A stretch of DNA of 64,000 nt from JACVRW01 sp963728495 (GCA_963728495.1 CAVSKI010000005.1:310001-374000), one strand, 5' to 3'; counted from the stretch's first letter, positions 44,296-53,855 are shown. Notes: a model not told the origin generated them from the sequence alone. A program made the numbers and translations.

Positions 44296-44343
44296 ATTGG
44301 ACCGAACAGAAGGTCCAATCGTGGCCTATGTCAGGGGTCCAAT
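44296..44343. promoter_or_regulatory. Three copies of a GGTCCAAT box between response regulator and MocR gene
   Basis: ATTGGACC (44296-44303) and GGTCCAAT (44312-44319) form a perfect inverted repeat with an 8-base spacer. A second GGTCCAAT (44336-44343) repeats directly, 24 bases after the first (about two helical turns), ending 18 bases before the MocR ATG. MocR/GabR/PdxR regulators bind such direct or inverted repeat sets at their own promoters, so autoregulation is likely. Confidence 0.65.
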
Positions 44344-44361
44344 TCAGCGTACTATCCGCGC

Positions 44362-45799
44362 ATGGATCTGCACCTCGCGCTGGCCCCGGGATCGCCCCTC
44401 CGCGCTCAGCTCGAACGCCAGTTGCGCGAGGGGATCCGCTCGGGCCGGCTTCGGGCCGCCTCGAGGCTCCCTCCAAGCCGTGCGCTGGCCCGCGAGCTCG
44501 GTGTCTCTCGTGGTGTGGTTGTCGACGCCTACTCGCAGCTGATCGCCGAGGGCTACCTGGTCGCCCGCCGGGGCTCTGGTACGGAGGTGGCCGGCTCGGT
44601 CGGCGCGCCGCCGGCGCCCAGCTCGCCCCGCCCGCCGCGCGCCGCAGCTGTCCGTCACGATCTGCACAGCGGGCTGCCCGACGTGTCGTGCTTTCCTCGC
44701 CGGGAATGGCAGGCCGCCGCCGCCACGGCGCTCCGCGAGCTGCCGGACGCCTGGCTCACCTACGGGCGCCCGCGCGGGTACTCGCGCTTGCGTGTGGCAC
44801 TGGCGGACTACCTCGGGCGCGTCCGCGCCACGGTCGCGGCCCCGCACCAGATCCTCATCTGCGCCGGGCTCTCGCACGGCCTGACGATCGTCTGGCGAGC
44901 AGCTGCGAGAGCGCGGCGCGCGACGCGTCGGGGTCGAGGACCCCGCATGGCGCGGGCAGCCCGACAGCGTCGCGTATGCGGGTCTCGAGCCGGTGCCGAT
45001 CAGGGTGGACGAAAACGGCCTGGTCGTGTCCGAGCTGGAGCGCGCCGACGTGGACGCGGTCATCGTCACGCCCGCGCACCAATACCCGACCGGCGTGGTG
45101 CTGTCGCCGCAGCGCCGCGGCGCGCTGATCGAATGGGCGCGCCGCCGCCGCGCGCTGATCGTCGAGGACGACTACGACGCCGAGTACCGCTACGACCGCG
45201 AGCCGGTGACCGCCCTGCAGGGCCTGGCTCCCGAGCTGGTCGTACACGCCGGCACGGCCAGCAAGACGCTGGCACCCGCGCTGCGGCTGGCCTGGCTCAT
45301 GGTGCCCGACCACCTCGTCGACGACCTGACCGCGCAGCACGAGCTGACGCTGGCCATGCCGAACGTCATCGAGCAGGGGGCGCTGGCCGTGATGCTCGAG
45401 CGCGGTCAGCTCGAGCGTCATCTGCGGCAGATGCGGCGTCGCTACCGCCCGCGCCGCGACGCCCTGGTGGACGCCCTTTCCGTCGAGCTGCCCGAGGCGC
45501 GCGTGGGCGGTGCCGCCGCCGGGCTGCACCTGGTCGCCTGGCTCCCGGAGGGTCACGATGAGCTGGCGATCACGAGCCACGCCCGCAAGCGCGGGGTCGC
45601 GATTCACACCGTCCAGCAGGACAGCGCCGCAGTGGCTGCCGTGCCTCCGGCGCTGCTGCTCGGGTACGCGTCGCTCAGCGAGTCGGCGCTCCGGCGCGCG
45701 GCGCGGGAGCTGGCGATCGCCGTCCGCTCGGCGGCCGTACGGGTAGCCCCACCGACATCCGCGGGACAGCTCGATGGCAAGCGCCGCCGATCGGCGTGA
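44362..45799 (+). CDS. MocR/PdxR-type regulator: GntR HTH fused to aminotransferase-like domain (frame broken)
   Basis: The GntR-type HTH lies in the first 75 residues (LREGIRSGRL, LPPSRALARELGVSRGVVVDAY). The fold-type I aminotransferase domain follows (YGRPRGYSRLRVALADYLG, ILICAGLSHGL; later VEDDYDAEYRYDR and TASKTLAPALRLAW with the PLP-lysine). Near 44902 one extra base ends agreement with frame one; the second half is read in another frame (LRERGARRVGVEDPAWRGQP, then VRVDENGL onward) to the stop at 45799. PLP-binding Lys and Asp are kept. Likely controls vitamin B6, GABA or amino-acid metabolism. Confidence 0.75.
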
Positions 45800-45979
45800 A
45801 ACTTGACGGCAGTCATGTCCACACCACTCACCACAGCCCTCACTCCGCTCAAACGCGCGCGTCGCTGGGCCCAGCTCTTGGCTCGGTACAACAATGGCGA
45901 CCACCTGACAGTTTCCGGACAGGACGCGCTCCGCGCACTCGCTGACCGGCAACGTCAGCCAGGCTGATTACGCGCATAT

Positions 45980-48322
45980 CTACCGCCGGGCGCGCGGCCG
46001 CCCCCCGGTGACCGTGAACGTCTGCCTGTTGTCGGCCTGGCTCGACGTGTTGCCCACGTACACGTGGATGCGTCCGTTCTCGACGACGAAACGGCCGCGG
46101 TTGTCGTAGAAGCCGACGTCGTCGCGATCGAGCTCCCAGCTCACGGTCTTCGTCTGGCCGGGCTGCAGAGTCACGCGCTCGAAGCCCCGCAGGCGGCGCA
46201 CCGGCTGCGAGATGCTCGCCACCGGATCGTTGATGTACAGCTGCGCCACCTCGTCACCGGCCCTCGAGCCGGTGTTCGTGACCTCCGCACTCACCGTGAC
46301 GCTGCCGCGGCGCGCGTCCATCGTGGTCGAGCTGAGCCGCGCACCCGAGATGCTGAACGTCGTGTAGCTCAGGCCATAGCCGAACTCGTACAGCGGCGCA
46401 CAGCTCAGGATGTCGCGGTGGCGTGAGTTGTACCTCTCGTTGACGTTGCACGGACGCCCGGTCGGCTTGTGGTTGTAGTAGATCGGAACCTGGCCCACAT
46501 TGCGGGGGAAGCTCACGGGCAGCTTGCCGCCTGGATTGACCCGCCCGTACAGCACGTCGGCCACCGCGTTGCCCGCCTCCACTCCCGGGAACCAGGCCTC
46601 GAGGATGGCGGGCGAGTCGGCCTGGACCTCATCGAGGGTGAGCGGGCGCCCGTTGAACAGCACCACCGCGAACGGCTTGCCGGTGGCCTTGATCGCCTCG
46701 ATCAGCTCCTCCTGCAGGCCGGGCAGGTCGAGCATCGAGCGCGATTCGGCCTCGCCGCTCATCTCGCGCGTCTCGCCCAGCGCCAGCACGACTTGATCGG
46801 CGGCCCGGGCGGCTGCCACCGCCGCCGGGAAGCCGGCCTCCGACGCGCACTCGTTCTCCGGGTCGTAGAGCTCCTTGTTGCTGAGCGTGCAGCCGGGCGT
46901 GAACGTCGTGTTGGGGTTCTGGGCCCGCATGCCCGCGAAGAGCGACACGGCGTCCTGGTCGGCACCGCGGCCCCACCAGGGACCGAGCATGTCGTGTCCC
47001 GAGTCTCCGAGCGGCCCGATGATCGCGGTCGTCTTGGCCGGGTCGAGCGGCAGCACTCCACCCTCGTTCTTCAGCAGCACCGTCGAGCGCCCCGCGGCCC
47101 GGCGGGCGGCCGCCCGGTTCTCGGGCAGCAGCTGCTTGCCCTCCGCCTGCGTCGGGTCGACGTAGGGATTCTCGAAGAGCCCGGCGCGGAACTTGATCCT
47201 CAGTATCCGGCGAACGGCATCGTTGATCCGGCGCATCGAGACATCGCCGCCGGCCACGAGCCGACGCCCGAAGTCGCGGTAGTTCGTCGACACCATCTCG
47301 GAGTCGGTGCCCGCGTTGAGGGCCAGTTGGGCCGCTTCCCTGCCGTCCTCCGCCACACCGTGGCCGCAGGGGCCACCGGCCGGGTTCTCACCCGGGCAGG
47401 CGCGCAGCTCGGCCACCGCGGTGTAGTCGCTTTCCACGAAGCCGTCGAAGCCCCAGCGCCGCTTGAGGACGTTGGTCTCCAGGTAACGGTTGGCGCAGCC
47501 GGGCACGCCGTTGATCGCGTTGAACGAGCACATGAGCGTGTCCGAGCCGGCGTCGATCGCCGCCTTGAAGGGCGGCAGGTAGAAGTTCCAGAGCCGCTGG
47601 ATCGACATGTCCGTGGTGTTGTAGTCGCGGCCGGCGTCGGGCTCGCCGTAGGCGGCGAAGTGCTTGACGCTCGTCACGACCCTGTCCGGGGCGCTGTAGT
47701 CGTTGCCCTGCGCCCCCTTCACGCGCGCCGCCGCCATCACCGAGTTGAGGTAGGGGTCCTCGCCGGCGGCTTCGGCGATGCGTCCCCAGCGGGGTTCGTG
47801 CGAGAGATCGACCATCGGGCTGTAGATCTGCTTGAGCCCGACCGCCGCCGATTCGAAGGCACCGATCCGGTGGTCGCTACGAGCCACTCCCGGGTCGAAG
47901 CTGCTGGCGGCCCCGAGCGGGATCGGGAAGATCGTCCGGAAGCCGTGAATCGTGTCGAAGGCGAACAGAATGGGGATGCCCAGCCGTGAGTTCTCCACGG
48001 CGTCGCGCTGGTAGCTGTTGATCAGGGCCGGGTCGGTCTCGCTGAAGACGGACCCGACGGGCTTGCGCGCCTCCGCGGGGTTCTCCTTCATCTGGCCGTC
48101 GGAGAGCAGCGTGAGCTGGTTCAGCTTCTCGTCGAGGGTCATGCGCCGGATGAGCGAGCTGATGCGGCGCTCCGTGTCGCGGTCCAGTCGCTGCTTGACC
48201 GCCTGCAGCGCGGCGCGGTCCCGAGTCTTCGATCCTCCCGCCGGCGCGGACGCCGTGACGGCGAGGCTCAACAGGACAGCTGCGATGCCGAGCATCAGCA
48301 GACGACGACGCGTTTCCCTCAT
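45980..48322 (-). CDS. bglX: Secreted GH3 beta-glucosidase
   Basis: 780 residues from ATG 48322 (AGGTA before it). A signal peptide is present (RRRLLMLGIAAVLLSLAVTASAPAG). GH3 N-domain: GIPILFAFDTIHGF, VKHFAAYGEP, nucleophile Asp in VESDYTAV. C-domain: STVLLKNEGGVLPL. A C-terminal fibronectin III-like domain follows (FGYGLSYTTF, LRRLRGFERV). Overall order matches BglX-type exported beta-glucosidases. Divergent from the glycoamylase-like gene with 116 bases between; together they could degrade an extracellular beta-glucan. Confidence 0.92.
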   Translation of the reverse strand: MRETRRRLLMLGIAAVLLSLAVTASAPAGGSKTRDRAALQAVKQRLDRDTERRISSLIRRMTLDEKLNQLTLLSDGQMKENPAEARKPVGSVFSETDPALINSYQRDAVENSRLGIPILFAFDTIHGFRTIFPIPLGAASSFDPGVARSDHRIGAFESAAVGLKQIYSPMVDLSHEPRWGRIAEAAGEDPYLNSVMAAARVKGAQGNDYSAPDRVVTSVKHFAAYGEPDAGRDYNTTDMSIQRLWNFYLPPFKAAIDAGSDTLMCSFNAINGVPGCANRYLETNVLKRRWGFDGFVESDYTAVAELRACPGENPAGGPCGHGVAEDGREAAQLALNAGTDSEMVSTNYRDFGRRLVAGGDVSMRRINDAVRRILRIKFRAGLFENPYVDPTQAEGKQLLPENRAAARRAAGRSTVLLKNEGGVLPLDPAKTTAIIGPLGDSGHDMLGPWWGRGADQDAVSLFAGMRAQNPNTTFTPGCTLSNKELYDPENECASEAGFPAAVAAARAADQVVLALGETREMSGEAESRSMLDLPGLQEELIEAIKATGKPFAVVLFNGRPLTLDEVQADSPAILEAWFPGVEAGNAVADVLYGRVNPGGKLPVSFPRNVGQVPIYYNHKPTGRPCNVNERYNSRHRDILSCAPLYEFGYGLSYTTFSISGARLSSTTMDARRGSVTVSAEVTNTGSRAGDEVAQLYINDPVASISQPVRRLRGFERVTLQPGQTKTVSWELDRDDVGFYDNRGRFVVENGRIHVYVGNTSSQADNRQTFTVTGGRPRARR

Positions 48323-48438
48323 TACCTGATCTCCCCGATTTGGATGACCGATCCGCCCAGAACCCGAGCGAGATATCCCCGCCGCCGCGCTTGGGCAAAC
48401 GCGATTGGCCATAGTTCAACCCGGGTAGCGCTCCTCTC

Positions 48439-49893
48439 GTGAGGCTTGCGCTGGTCACGCTGATGCTGCTGCTCGTTCCCGCCGCCGGCGCCTCGGCCCA
48501 GACCGGCAATGAGCGCGCCCAGCTACGGGACTACGCCCAGGGCACCTGGGAGTCGTTCGTCGCGATGACCGACCCGTCGTCCGGGCTGCCGGCCGACATC
48601 CTCGACAGCGATGGCGACAAGAGCATCCAAACCTCCACCACGAACGTCGGCGCCTATATGTGGAGCGCGGTCAGCGCGGAGCGACTGGGCCTAATCTCGC
48701 GGCGTGAGTTGGTAAGGCGGCTTACGCGCACCATCACCACGCTCGAGTCCATGGAGCGCTACGCGGACACGGGCCAGTTCTACAACTGGTACGACCACCG
48801 AACCGGAGCCAAGCTCACCTCCTGGCCGCCGCGCCCGCAGGACGAGTTCCATCCCATCCTCTCGTCGGTCGACAACGCCTGGCTGGCTGTGGGTTTGAAG
48901 GTGGTGGCGCGCACCGTCCCCCGGCTGCGCCCGCGCGCCCGGGCCATGTACGAGTCGATGAACTTCGGCTTCTACTACGTGCCGGAGAAGAACCGGGTGC
49001 TCTTCCACTTCCGGCCCGACGACCCGGCCAAGTCGCCGTGCTGCTACGACACGCTCGTCAGCGAGAGCCGCATCGTCGACTACATCGGCATCGGCCGGGG
49101 ACAGCTGCCGGACAGGACCTACTACGGACGCTGGCGCACCTTCCCCGACACGTGCGAGTACGCCTTCCAGGAGACAAAGCCGGTGGGCGAGTGGCGGCGC
49201 TACCTCGGCGTGGATGTTTTCGAGGGCGCCTACCGCTACAGCGGGACCCAGTTGGTGCCCTCCTGGGGCGGGTCGATGTTCGAGGCGCTCATGCCGGCGC
49301 TCTTCGTGCCCGAGGAGCACTGGGCGCTCCACAGCTGGCGCCAGAACCATTGGCTGACGGTGCAGGCGCAGATCTTCCACGGGATGGAGGAGGCGGCCTA
49401 CGGCTACTGGGGCTTCTCACCGGCGAACAGGCCCGAGGGCGACTACGGCGTCTGGGGCGTGGACGGGGCGGGCTTGGACCCGGCCGGCATGCCCTCCAAC
49501 GAGGAGGCCACCCTGGTCGACCACGGCTTCCCGGGCTGCCCTGGCCGCCCGGCGAAGCCTGACCCGGCGGCCTCGGCCTACACCAACGGCGTCGTCACGC
49601 CGCACGCGGCCTTCCTCGCGCTGCGCTATGCGCCGCGTGCGACGCTGGCCAACCTGCGCCGGCTGGCACTCGACTTCCCCGGCCTGTACGGGGAGTGGGG
49701 CTTCCGCGACAGCGTGAACGTGCAGACCAAGCGAGTTTCCGATTCCTATCTGTCGCTCGATCAGGGAATGATCATGGCCGCGCTGGGAAACGCGCTTGGC
49801 GACGACATCCTGCGGCGAGCCTTCGCCGACCGAGAGCTGAAGCGCAACGTGCAACCGGTGATCGGCATCGAGCGCTTCAACACAGCGCCCTGA
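48439..49893 (+). CDS. Secreted glycoamylase-like (GH144/DUF3131-type) alpha/alpha-barrel glycosidase
   Basis: 484 residues from GTG 48439 with a signal peptide ending AGASAQ. Visible family blocks: DYAQGTWESFVAMTDPSSGLPAD, TTNVGAYMWSAVSAERLG, FYNWYDHRTG, SSVDNAWLAVGL, SWGGSMFEALMPAL and DSYLSLDQGMIMAALGN. This is the glycoamylase fold that includes endo-beta-1,2-glucanases (GH144). Pairing with a GH3 beta-glucosidase supports beta-1,2-glucan use, but specificity is inference. Confidence 0.82.
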   Translation: MRLALVTLMLLLVPAAGASAQTGNERAQLRDYAQGTWESFVAMTDPSSGLPADILDSDGDKSIQTSTTNVGAYMWSAVSAERLGLISRRELVRRLTRTITTLESMERYADTGQFYNWYDHRTGAKLTSWPPRPQDEFHPILSSVDNAWLAVGLKVVARTVPRLRPRARAMYESMNFGFYYVPEKNRVLFHFRPDDPAKSPCCYDTLVSESRIVDYIGIGRGQLPDRTYYGRWRTFPDTCEYAFQETKPVGEWRRYLGVDVFEGAYRYSGTQLVPSWGGSMFEALMPALFVPEEHWALHSWRQNHWLTVQAQIFHGMEEAAYGYWGFSPANRPEGDYGVWGVDGAGLDPAGMPSNEEATLVDHGFPGCPGRPAKPDPAASAYTNGVVTPHAAFLALRYAPRATLANLRRLALDFPGLYGEWGFRDSVNVQTKRVSDSYLSLDQGMIMAALGNALGDDILRRAFADRELKRNVQPVIGIERFNTAP

Positions 49894-49918
49894 TCGCCGG
49901 TCTTGCGATCATGCCGAC

Positions 49919-50734
49919 ATGCCACCGCTTCGCGCGAAGGAACGTGCGCAGCTGCCCGACAGCGCCTTCGCCTACATAGATTCGAGCGGCAAACGGCGTC
50001 TGCCGATCAACGACGCGGTGCATGTGCGCAATGCCCTCGCGCGGTTCAACCAAGTGGCCTTCGAGGACGACGCGGCCAGGGACCGGGCGCGCAATCGGCT
50101 GCTGAGGGCGGCCAAGAAGCACGGGATCATGCCCATCGGCTTCATCAGCGCACAGCTCGAACCCCAGCGACGGCTGCCGAAGGGCCACGTCACCTTCCTC
50201 CTGGCCGATCTGGAGGGCTCCACCGAGCTGCTCGGGCGCCTCGAGGATCGATACGCGCCCGTGCTCGCCGATGTCCGCCGCCTGGTACGAGCCGCCGTGC
50301 GCTCAGCGGGTGGCCACGAGGTTTCCGCCCGCGGGGACGACGTCTTCGCGGTGTTCGAACGCGCGCCGGCGGCGCTCGAGGGCGCCCTCGCGATCCAGCG
50401 GGCGATGCGCGCCGCCGCCTGGCCCGGGGACAACGACGTGCGCCTGCGAATCGGCATGCACCGAGGACGCCCTTCGCTCACCGACACCGGCTACGTCGGG
50501 CTCTCCGTCCACGCCGCCGCGCGCATCTGCTTCGCGGCGCACGGCGGCCAGATCGTGATGTCCTCTTCGGTGCGTAACGCGGTCATCGACTCGCTCGCGG
50601 AGGGGGTCGGCCTGAGGGAGATCGGCGCCTGGCGATTCCGCGGCCTGCCCGAGCCCGTGGACCTCTTCCAGGTGGAGGCGCCCGACCTGCTCTCTGATTT
50701 CCCGCCGCCTCGATCGGCGGCCCCGGCGACGTAG
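49919..50734 (+). CDS. Class III nucleotide cyclase with N-terminal DUF6582-like domain
   Basis: 271 residues. Residues 5-75 (KERAQLPDSAFAYID, RRLPINDAVHVRNALARFNQ, RLLRAAKKHGI) resemble DUF6582, a small domain met in phage and actinobacterial proteins. The cyclase domain follows: FLLADLEGSTELL with Asp97, SARGDDVFAVF with the second Asp, RIGMHRG and GLSVHAAARICFAA. Both metal Asp residues remain, while the usual Asn before the Arg is replaced (VHAAAR), so activity may be low or altered. Soluble. Confidence 0.8.
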   Translation: MPPLRAKERAQLPDSAFAYIDSSGKRRLPINDAVHVRNALARFNQVAFEDDAARDRARNRLLRAAKKHGIMPIGFISAQLEPQRRLPKGHVTFLLADLEGSTELLGRLEDRYAPVLADVRRLVRAAVRSAGGHEVSARGDDVFAVFERAPAALEGALAIQRAMRAAAWPGDNDVRLRIGMHRGRPSLTDTGYVGLSVHAAARICFAAHGGQIVMSSSVRNAVIDSLAEGVGLREIGAWRFRGLPEPVDLFQVEAPDLLSDFPPPRSAAPAT

Positions 50735-50770
50735 GCGGCGCCGGGGACTGCCCCCGACGTACTGGCACTC

Positions 50771-50881
50771 TCATCCCTGGTAGGCGCCGAACAGCTCGCT
50801 CCGTAGCGTGGCGATCTCGGTGACGGCGGCACCGACGTAGAGCTCCCGCGTCTGGGAGATTTCCCCTTCGAGGTCGGTCAT
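50771..50881 (-). CDS. Small ORF of 36 residues coupled to the gene upstream
   Basis: ATG 50881 to TGA 50771: an acidic, helical peptide (MTDLEGEISQTRELYVGAAV, then TEIATLRSELFGAYQG). Its ATG overlaps the stop of the upstream small gene (ATGA), and its codons are NNC/NNG-rich like real genes here. Function unknown. Confidence 0.4.
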   Translation of the reverse strand: MTDLEGEISQTRELYVGAAVTEIATLRSELFGAYQG

Positions 50882-51139
50882 GTACGAGGGCACAGCGCCA
50901 AGGCCCGCACCAAGCGCAAGCGTGCGCTCTGTGTGAGCTGCTGGCCGGTCAGAAGATCGACCGCACGAACGCGATGTCCCAGGGGCCAGCTAACTAGGTC
51001 ACGGTCGACGAGCGCGCCGCTTTCGGAATCCGAGCGGCCGTCCAGCCCCGCGACCTTGTCGGCCGCGCGGCCTATCGGCGGCCCGGCGGCTGTCGGCGAT
51101 CATGGCCTCAACGGCTTCGAGTGTGAGGCGGGGGTTCAT
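50878..51139 (-). CDS. Small unknown gene with one apparent extra base
   Basis: Starts MNPRLTLEAVEAMIADSRRA at ATG 51139 (GAGG upstream). Skipping one base at 51073, it continues as ADGRAADKVAGLDGRSDSE, then LVDRDLVSWPLGHRVRAVDL, and ends LALCPRT at 50878. The reading joins smoothly and ends in an ATGA overlap with the 36-residue ORF, which argues that both are genuine. About 86 residues, soluble, not recognised. Read uncorrected, it ends at 50999. Confidence 0.45.
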
Positions 51140-51311
51140 GAAATCCATCCTCGCGCGGGAGGGCTCCGGTAACAGTGGGGTCTTCCGGCGAACGCTGGTG
51201 GGGCAAGCCGTACTCCCATGCAGTCGCCCGGGAACCATCCAGGGCCGTTCTGTCGTCGGCCTCTGGAGCGAACCTGGGTTCACGCCGAGGGTGGACCCGG
51301 CGTCGTACCTC

Positions 51312-51629
51312 TCACAGGTCCGGCTGTGCCTGGTCCGCAACCTCGTAGTGGGTCACTGCCGACTCGCCGTCGATCAGATAGCGCTCGTCCTCGGGATAGA
51401 GCACCGCCGCCTCGATGTCGTTGCCCGCAAACGCCCGGATCGCATGGGTCGAATCCCAGAACGAGAGCGTGACGAACTCGGTGCGGTCCTCGTCGTCGCG
51501 ACGCAGCATCCAGGCGCCGCGGTTGCCGGGCGTCTCGGCGTACTCGGCGAAGCCAGTCCGCCGGATGTACTCGGCGTAGGCATCGGCATCGGGGGGCCGC
51601 ACGGCTCCCCGCCAGACACGGGCGATCAT
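51312..51629 (-). CDS. ABM-like (dimeric alpha+beta barrel) small protein
   Basis: 105 residues: MIARVWRGAVRPPDADAYAEY, RGAWMLRRDDEDRTEFVTLSFW, YPEDERYLIDGESAVTHYEV. The pattern of a first strand, helix with YAEY, FVTLSFW strand and late Tyr/His is that of antibiotic-biosynthesis-monooxygenase (ABM) family proteins, cofactor-free oxygenases or haem-handling proteins. Between this gene and the small genes (51140-51311) nothing was found. Confidence 0.75.
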   Translation of the reverse strand: MIARVWRGAVRPPDADAYAEYIRRTGFAEYAETPGNRGAWMLRRDDEDRTEFVTLSFWDSTHAIRAFAGNDIEAAVLYPEDERYLIDGESAVTHYEVADQAQPDL

Positions 51630-51782
51630 CGCGCCCCCCGATCCTGCGAAGGCACGTAACTCAGAACCGCGCCGCCATTCCCGAAAGACCTTGCGTTCAA
51701 ATCGCTCTTTCCTCGCTCTCGAAACGGCTCCATGATCCTCAGGTTTCTCCCTCGTTGGCCAACCGTGGCCTTGACTGTGCGC

Positions 51783-52481
51783 CTAGCGCTTGCGGGCGAA
51801 CGCGAGCGCCCCTCGCTTGGTGACCGAGAGCGGAACCGACGCCTGCTCGGCCTCCGATTCGGCGGCCTGGTTGTCGACGCCCTTGCCGATCAGATAATCG
51901 CGAACCGCCTCTCGGTTGGGTAGCTCGAGCAGTTGATGGTCCCACGGTTCGACCTCCACATCGGCGAACAGGTCCTCGAGCATGCTGCGCGACAGCTCCG
52001 AGTCGAAGCTGGCCGGGGTGGGACGCAGCGCCGCGGCAAGCTCGGGAGAGTCGAAGCGACTCGGCGCGGCGACCGCGATCAGGCCGCCTCGCACGAGCAC
52101 GCGATGTGCCTCGGCAAGTGCCCGGGAGGGTTCCGGGAGGTGGTAGAGGACATAGAGCAGCGCGACAGAGCCGAAGGACCGGTCGGGGAAGGGCAGCGCC
52201 GTGGCCTCCGCGTGGGCGTTGGGTCCGGGCGCCCGGACGAGCATCTCCAGCGAGCTGTCCACGCCGATCCACGCACCTTCCGGCAGGTGCCGTGCCAGCT
52301 CGCCCTCGCCGCAGCCGACGTCGAGGACCGGCGCCAGGCCCTCGGCGAGCAGGCGACGAGCCACCCGGCCGTGCACGTCCTCGCCGCTCGCGTGGCGGCG
52401 GAGGACCGCCCGTGCGAGGCGGAAGCGCTCAGGGTCGCGGTCGTAGTCGGTCGGGACCGGCCTGCGCGCTTGCCCGCTCAC
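51783..52481 (-). CDS. Class I SAM-dependent methyltransferase
   Basis: 232 residues. SAM-binding motif I: VLDVGCGEGELARHL. Acidic motif II: IGVDSSLEML. Motif IV region: LPFPDRSFGSVALLYVLYHL, then HRVLVRGGLIAVAAPSRFDS. Typical Methyltransf_11 fold. Substrate unknown. It lies 12 bases after the FAD oxidase stop, so the two are probably co-transcribed. Confidence 0.88.
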   Translation of the reverse strand: MSGQARRPVPTDYDRDPERFRLARAVLRRHASGEDVHGRVARRLLAEGLAPVLDVGCGEGELARHLPEGAWIGVDSSLEMLVRAPGPNAHAEATALPFPDRSFGSVALLYVLYHLPEPSRALAEAHRVLVRGGLIAVAAPSRFDSPELAAALRPTPASFDSELSRSMLEDLFADVEVEPWDHQLLELPNREAVRDYLIGKGVDNQAAESEAEQASVPLSVTKRGALAFARKR

Positions 52482-52493
52482 CTCACGTCGCCC

Positions 52494-53855
52494 CTACGGC
52501 TGGAAGATCTCGTAGCCGGGCGTGAGGATCTTGGCCGGGTCGAACTGCTGCTTGGCGGCGTCCAGCTGACCGAAGGCCGAACCAAAGTGGTCGCGCCACT
52601 CGCCCTGGGACAGGGGGAACGCGCTGACCGGGTACAGGGTGCCACCGGCCGCCTTGACCCGTCCGTAGGTGGTCTTATTGGCAGCCACGAGTCGGTTCGC
52701 CTCGTTGGCGTCGTCGGTCGCCGGGATGCGGACCAGGTTGAACGCGAAGCACAGGTCGTCTGAAGGCATCCGCAGCAGCGGGCTGGAGATCGCCGATCTG
52801 CGGATCGGAGAGAGCACGACCTGGCCGAACTGGCCCAGGTCCGCCGCCAGGATCAACGCACCTAGCTCGGCGTTGACGACGGACTCGACCTGGGAGTCAC
52901 CGATGAATGTCGTTAGCCACGGGTGCGGAAAGAACCACTGCCCGTTGGCCTTTAGCGTCGCCGCCAGCGGCGCGAGTCGGTTGAGGTAGTCGAAGTACTC
53001 GATGGTGGTCGGGTGCCGCTGGGCCGGGTCGTCGGACAGGCCGGCGAGCAGGTCGTTGTCGTCCGGCGGGTGCCCGTTGAAGTTCTTCGCCGCGTCCAGC
53101 CGGAACGCGATGCCGCCGCTCGGCGCGGCCACGATCGCACCCTGTACCGCGTCGAACCTGTTGTCGCCGGACAGCAGCCGCTCGTCCTTCAGCATCGTTG
53201 CCAGGTCCGGGTAGAACAGCAGGAACCGGCGCACCGACTCCGGCGCCGCGACAAGCCTGAGCGTCGCCTTGGTGATCACTCCAGCCTGACCGAGCCCGGC
53301 GCGTACCGCGTTGAAGAGGTCGGCGTTGTTGCTCGCCGAGCAGGTGACCTTCCTCCCCTTGCCGGTCACCACTTCCAACTCGATCACGTTGTCGCTCTGC
53401 ACGCCGAACGCCGAGGTCGTGCCACCCACGCCGCCGACCACGAGAGTGCCGCCGACCGACAGCTCGACGTAGTCGGTGAGCACGGGCGGAGTCTTGCCCC
53501 GCGCCAGCGTCGAGCGGAGCACCTCGCTCCACTTCGCACCGGCCTCGACGACCACCCGGTCGCCCTCGACGGCCCCGATGTTCCGCAGCGTAGACATGTC
53601 GGCCACGATGCCGTGGTGGACCTGTGAGCGGCCGAAGGTCGAGTGGCTCTGGCCCCGTGCGGCGAACCCGTAGCCCTGCTGAGCGGCCCATCGGATCGTC
53701 CTGGCCACGTCGTCGGCGGACCGAGGCCGCAGGACGCCCTCCGGCATCCTGTGCACGATGTGCCCGAAGTCGTCTGCGTGCCCGTTGCGCGCTGCCTCGT
53801 CGAAGCGAAGCTCACCATCCAGCGGCGGTGGCGGGAGCCGGACTCTTGCTGGCAT
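52494..53855 (-). CDS. FAD-linked oxidase (FAD_binding_4 / cytokinin-dehydrogenase-like)
   Basis: 453 residues from ATG 53855 (AGGAAG upstream; ATG 53873 is the alternative). The PCMH-type FAD domain has VLRPRSADDVARTIRW, YGFAARGQSHSTFGRSQV, VGGTLVVGGVGGTTSAFGVQ and LGQAGVITKATL. The C-terminal half carries a cytokinin-binding-like fold ending FDPAKILTPGYEIF. No His in the GRGHS position (GQSHS is present), so flavinylation may use that His. Likely oxidises an alcohol or amine. Confidence 0.88.
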   Translation of the reverse strand: MPARVRLPPPPLDGELRFDEAARNGHADDFGHIVHRMPEGVLRPRSADDVARTIRWAAQQGYGFAARGQSHSTFGRSQVHHGIVADMSTLRNIGAVEGDRVVVEAGAKWSEVLRSTLARGKTPPVLTDYVELSVGGTLVVGGVGGTTSAFGVQSDNVIELEVVTGKGRKVTCSASNNADLFNAVRAGLGQAGVITKATLRLVAAPESVRRFLLFYPDLATMLKDERLLSGDNRFDAVQGAIVAAPSGGIAFRLDAAKNFNGHPPDDNDLLAGLSDDPAQRHPTTIEYFDYLNRLAPLAATLKANGQWFFPHPWLTTFIGDSQVESVVNAELGALILAADLGQFGQVVLSPIRRSAISSPLLRMPSDDLCFAFNLVRIPATDDANEANRLVAANKTTYGRVKAAGGTLYPVSAFPLSQGEWRDHFGSAFGQLDAAKQQFDPAKILTPGYEIFQP

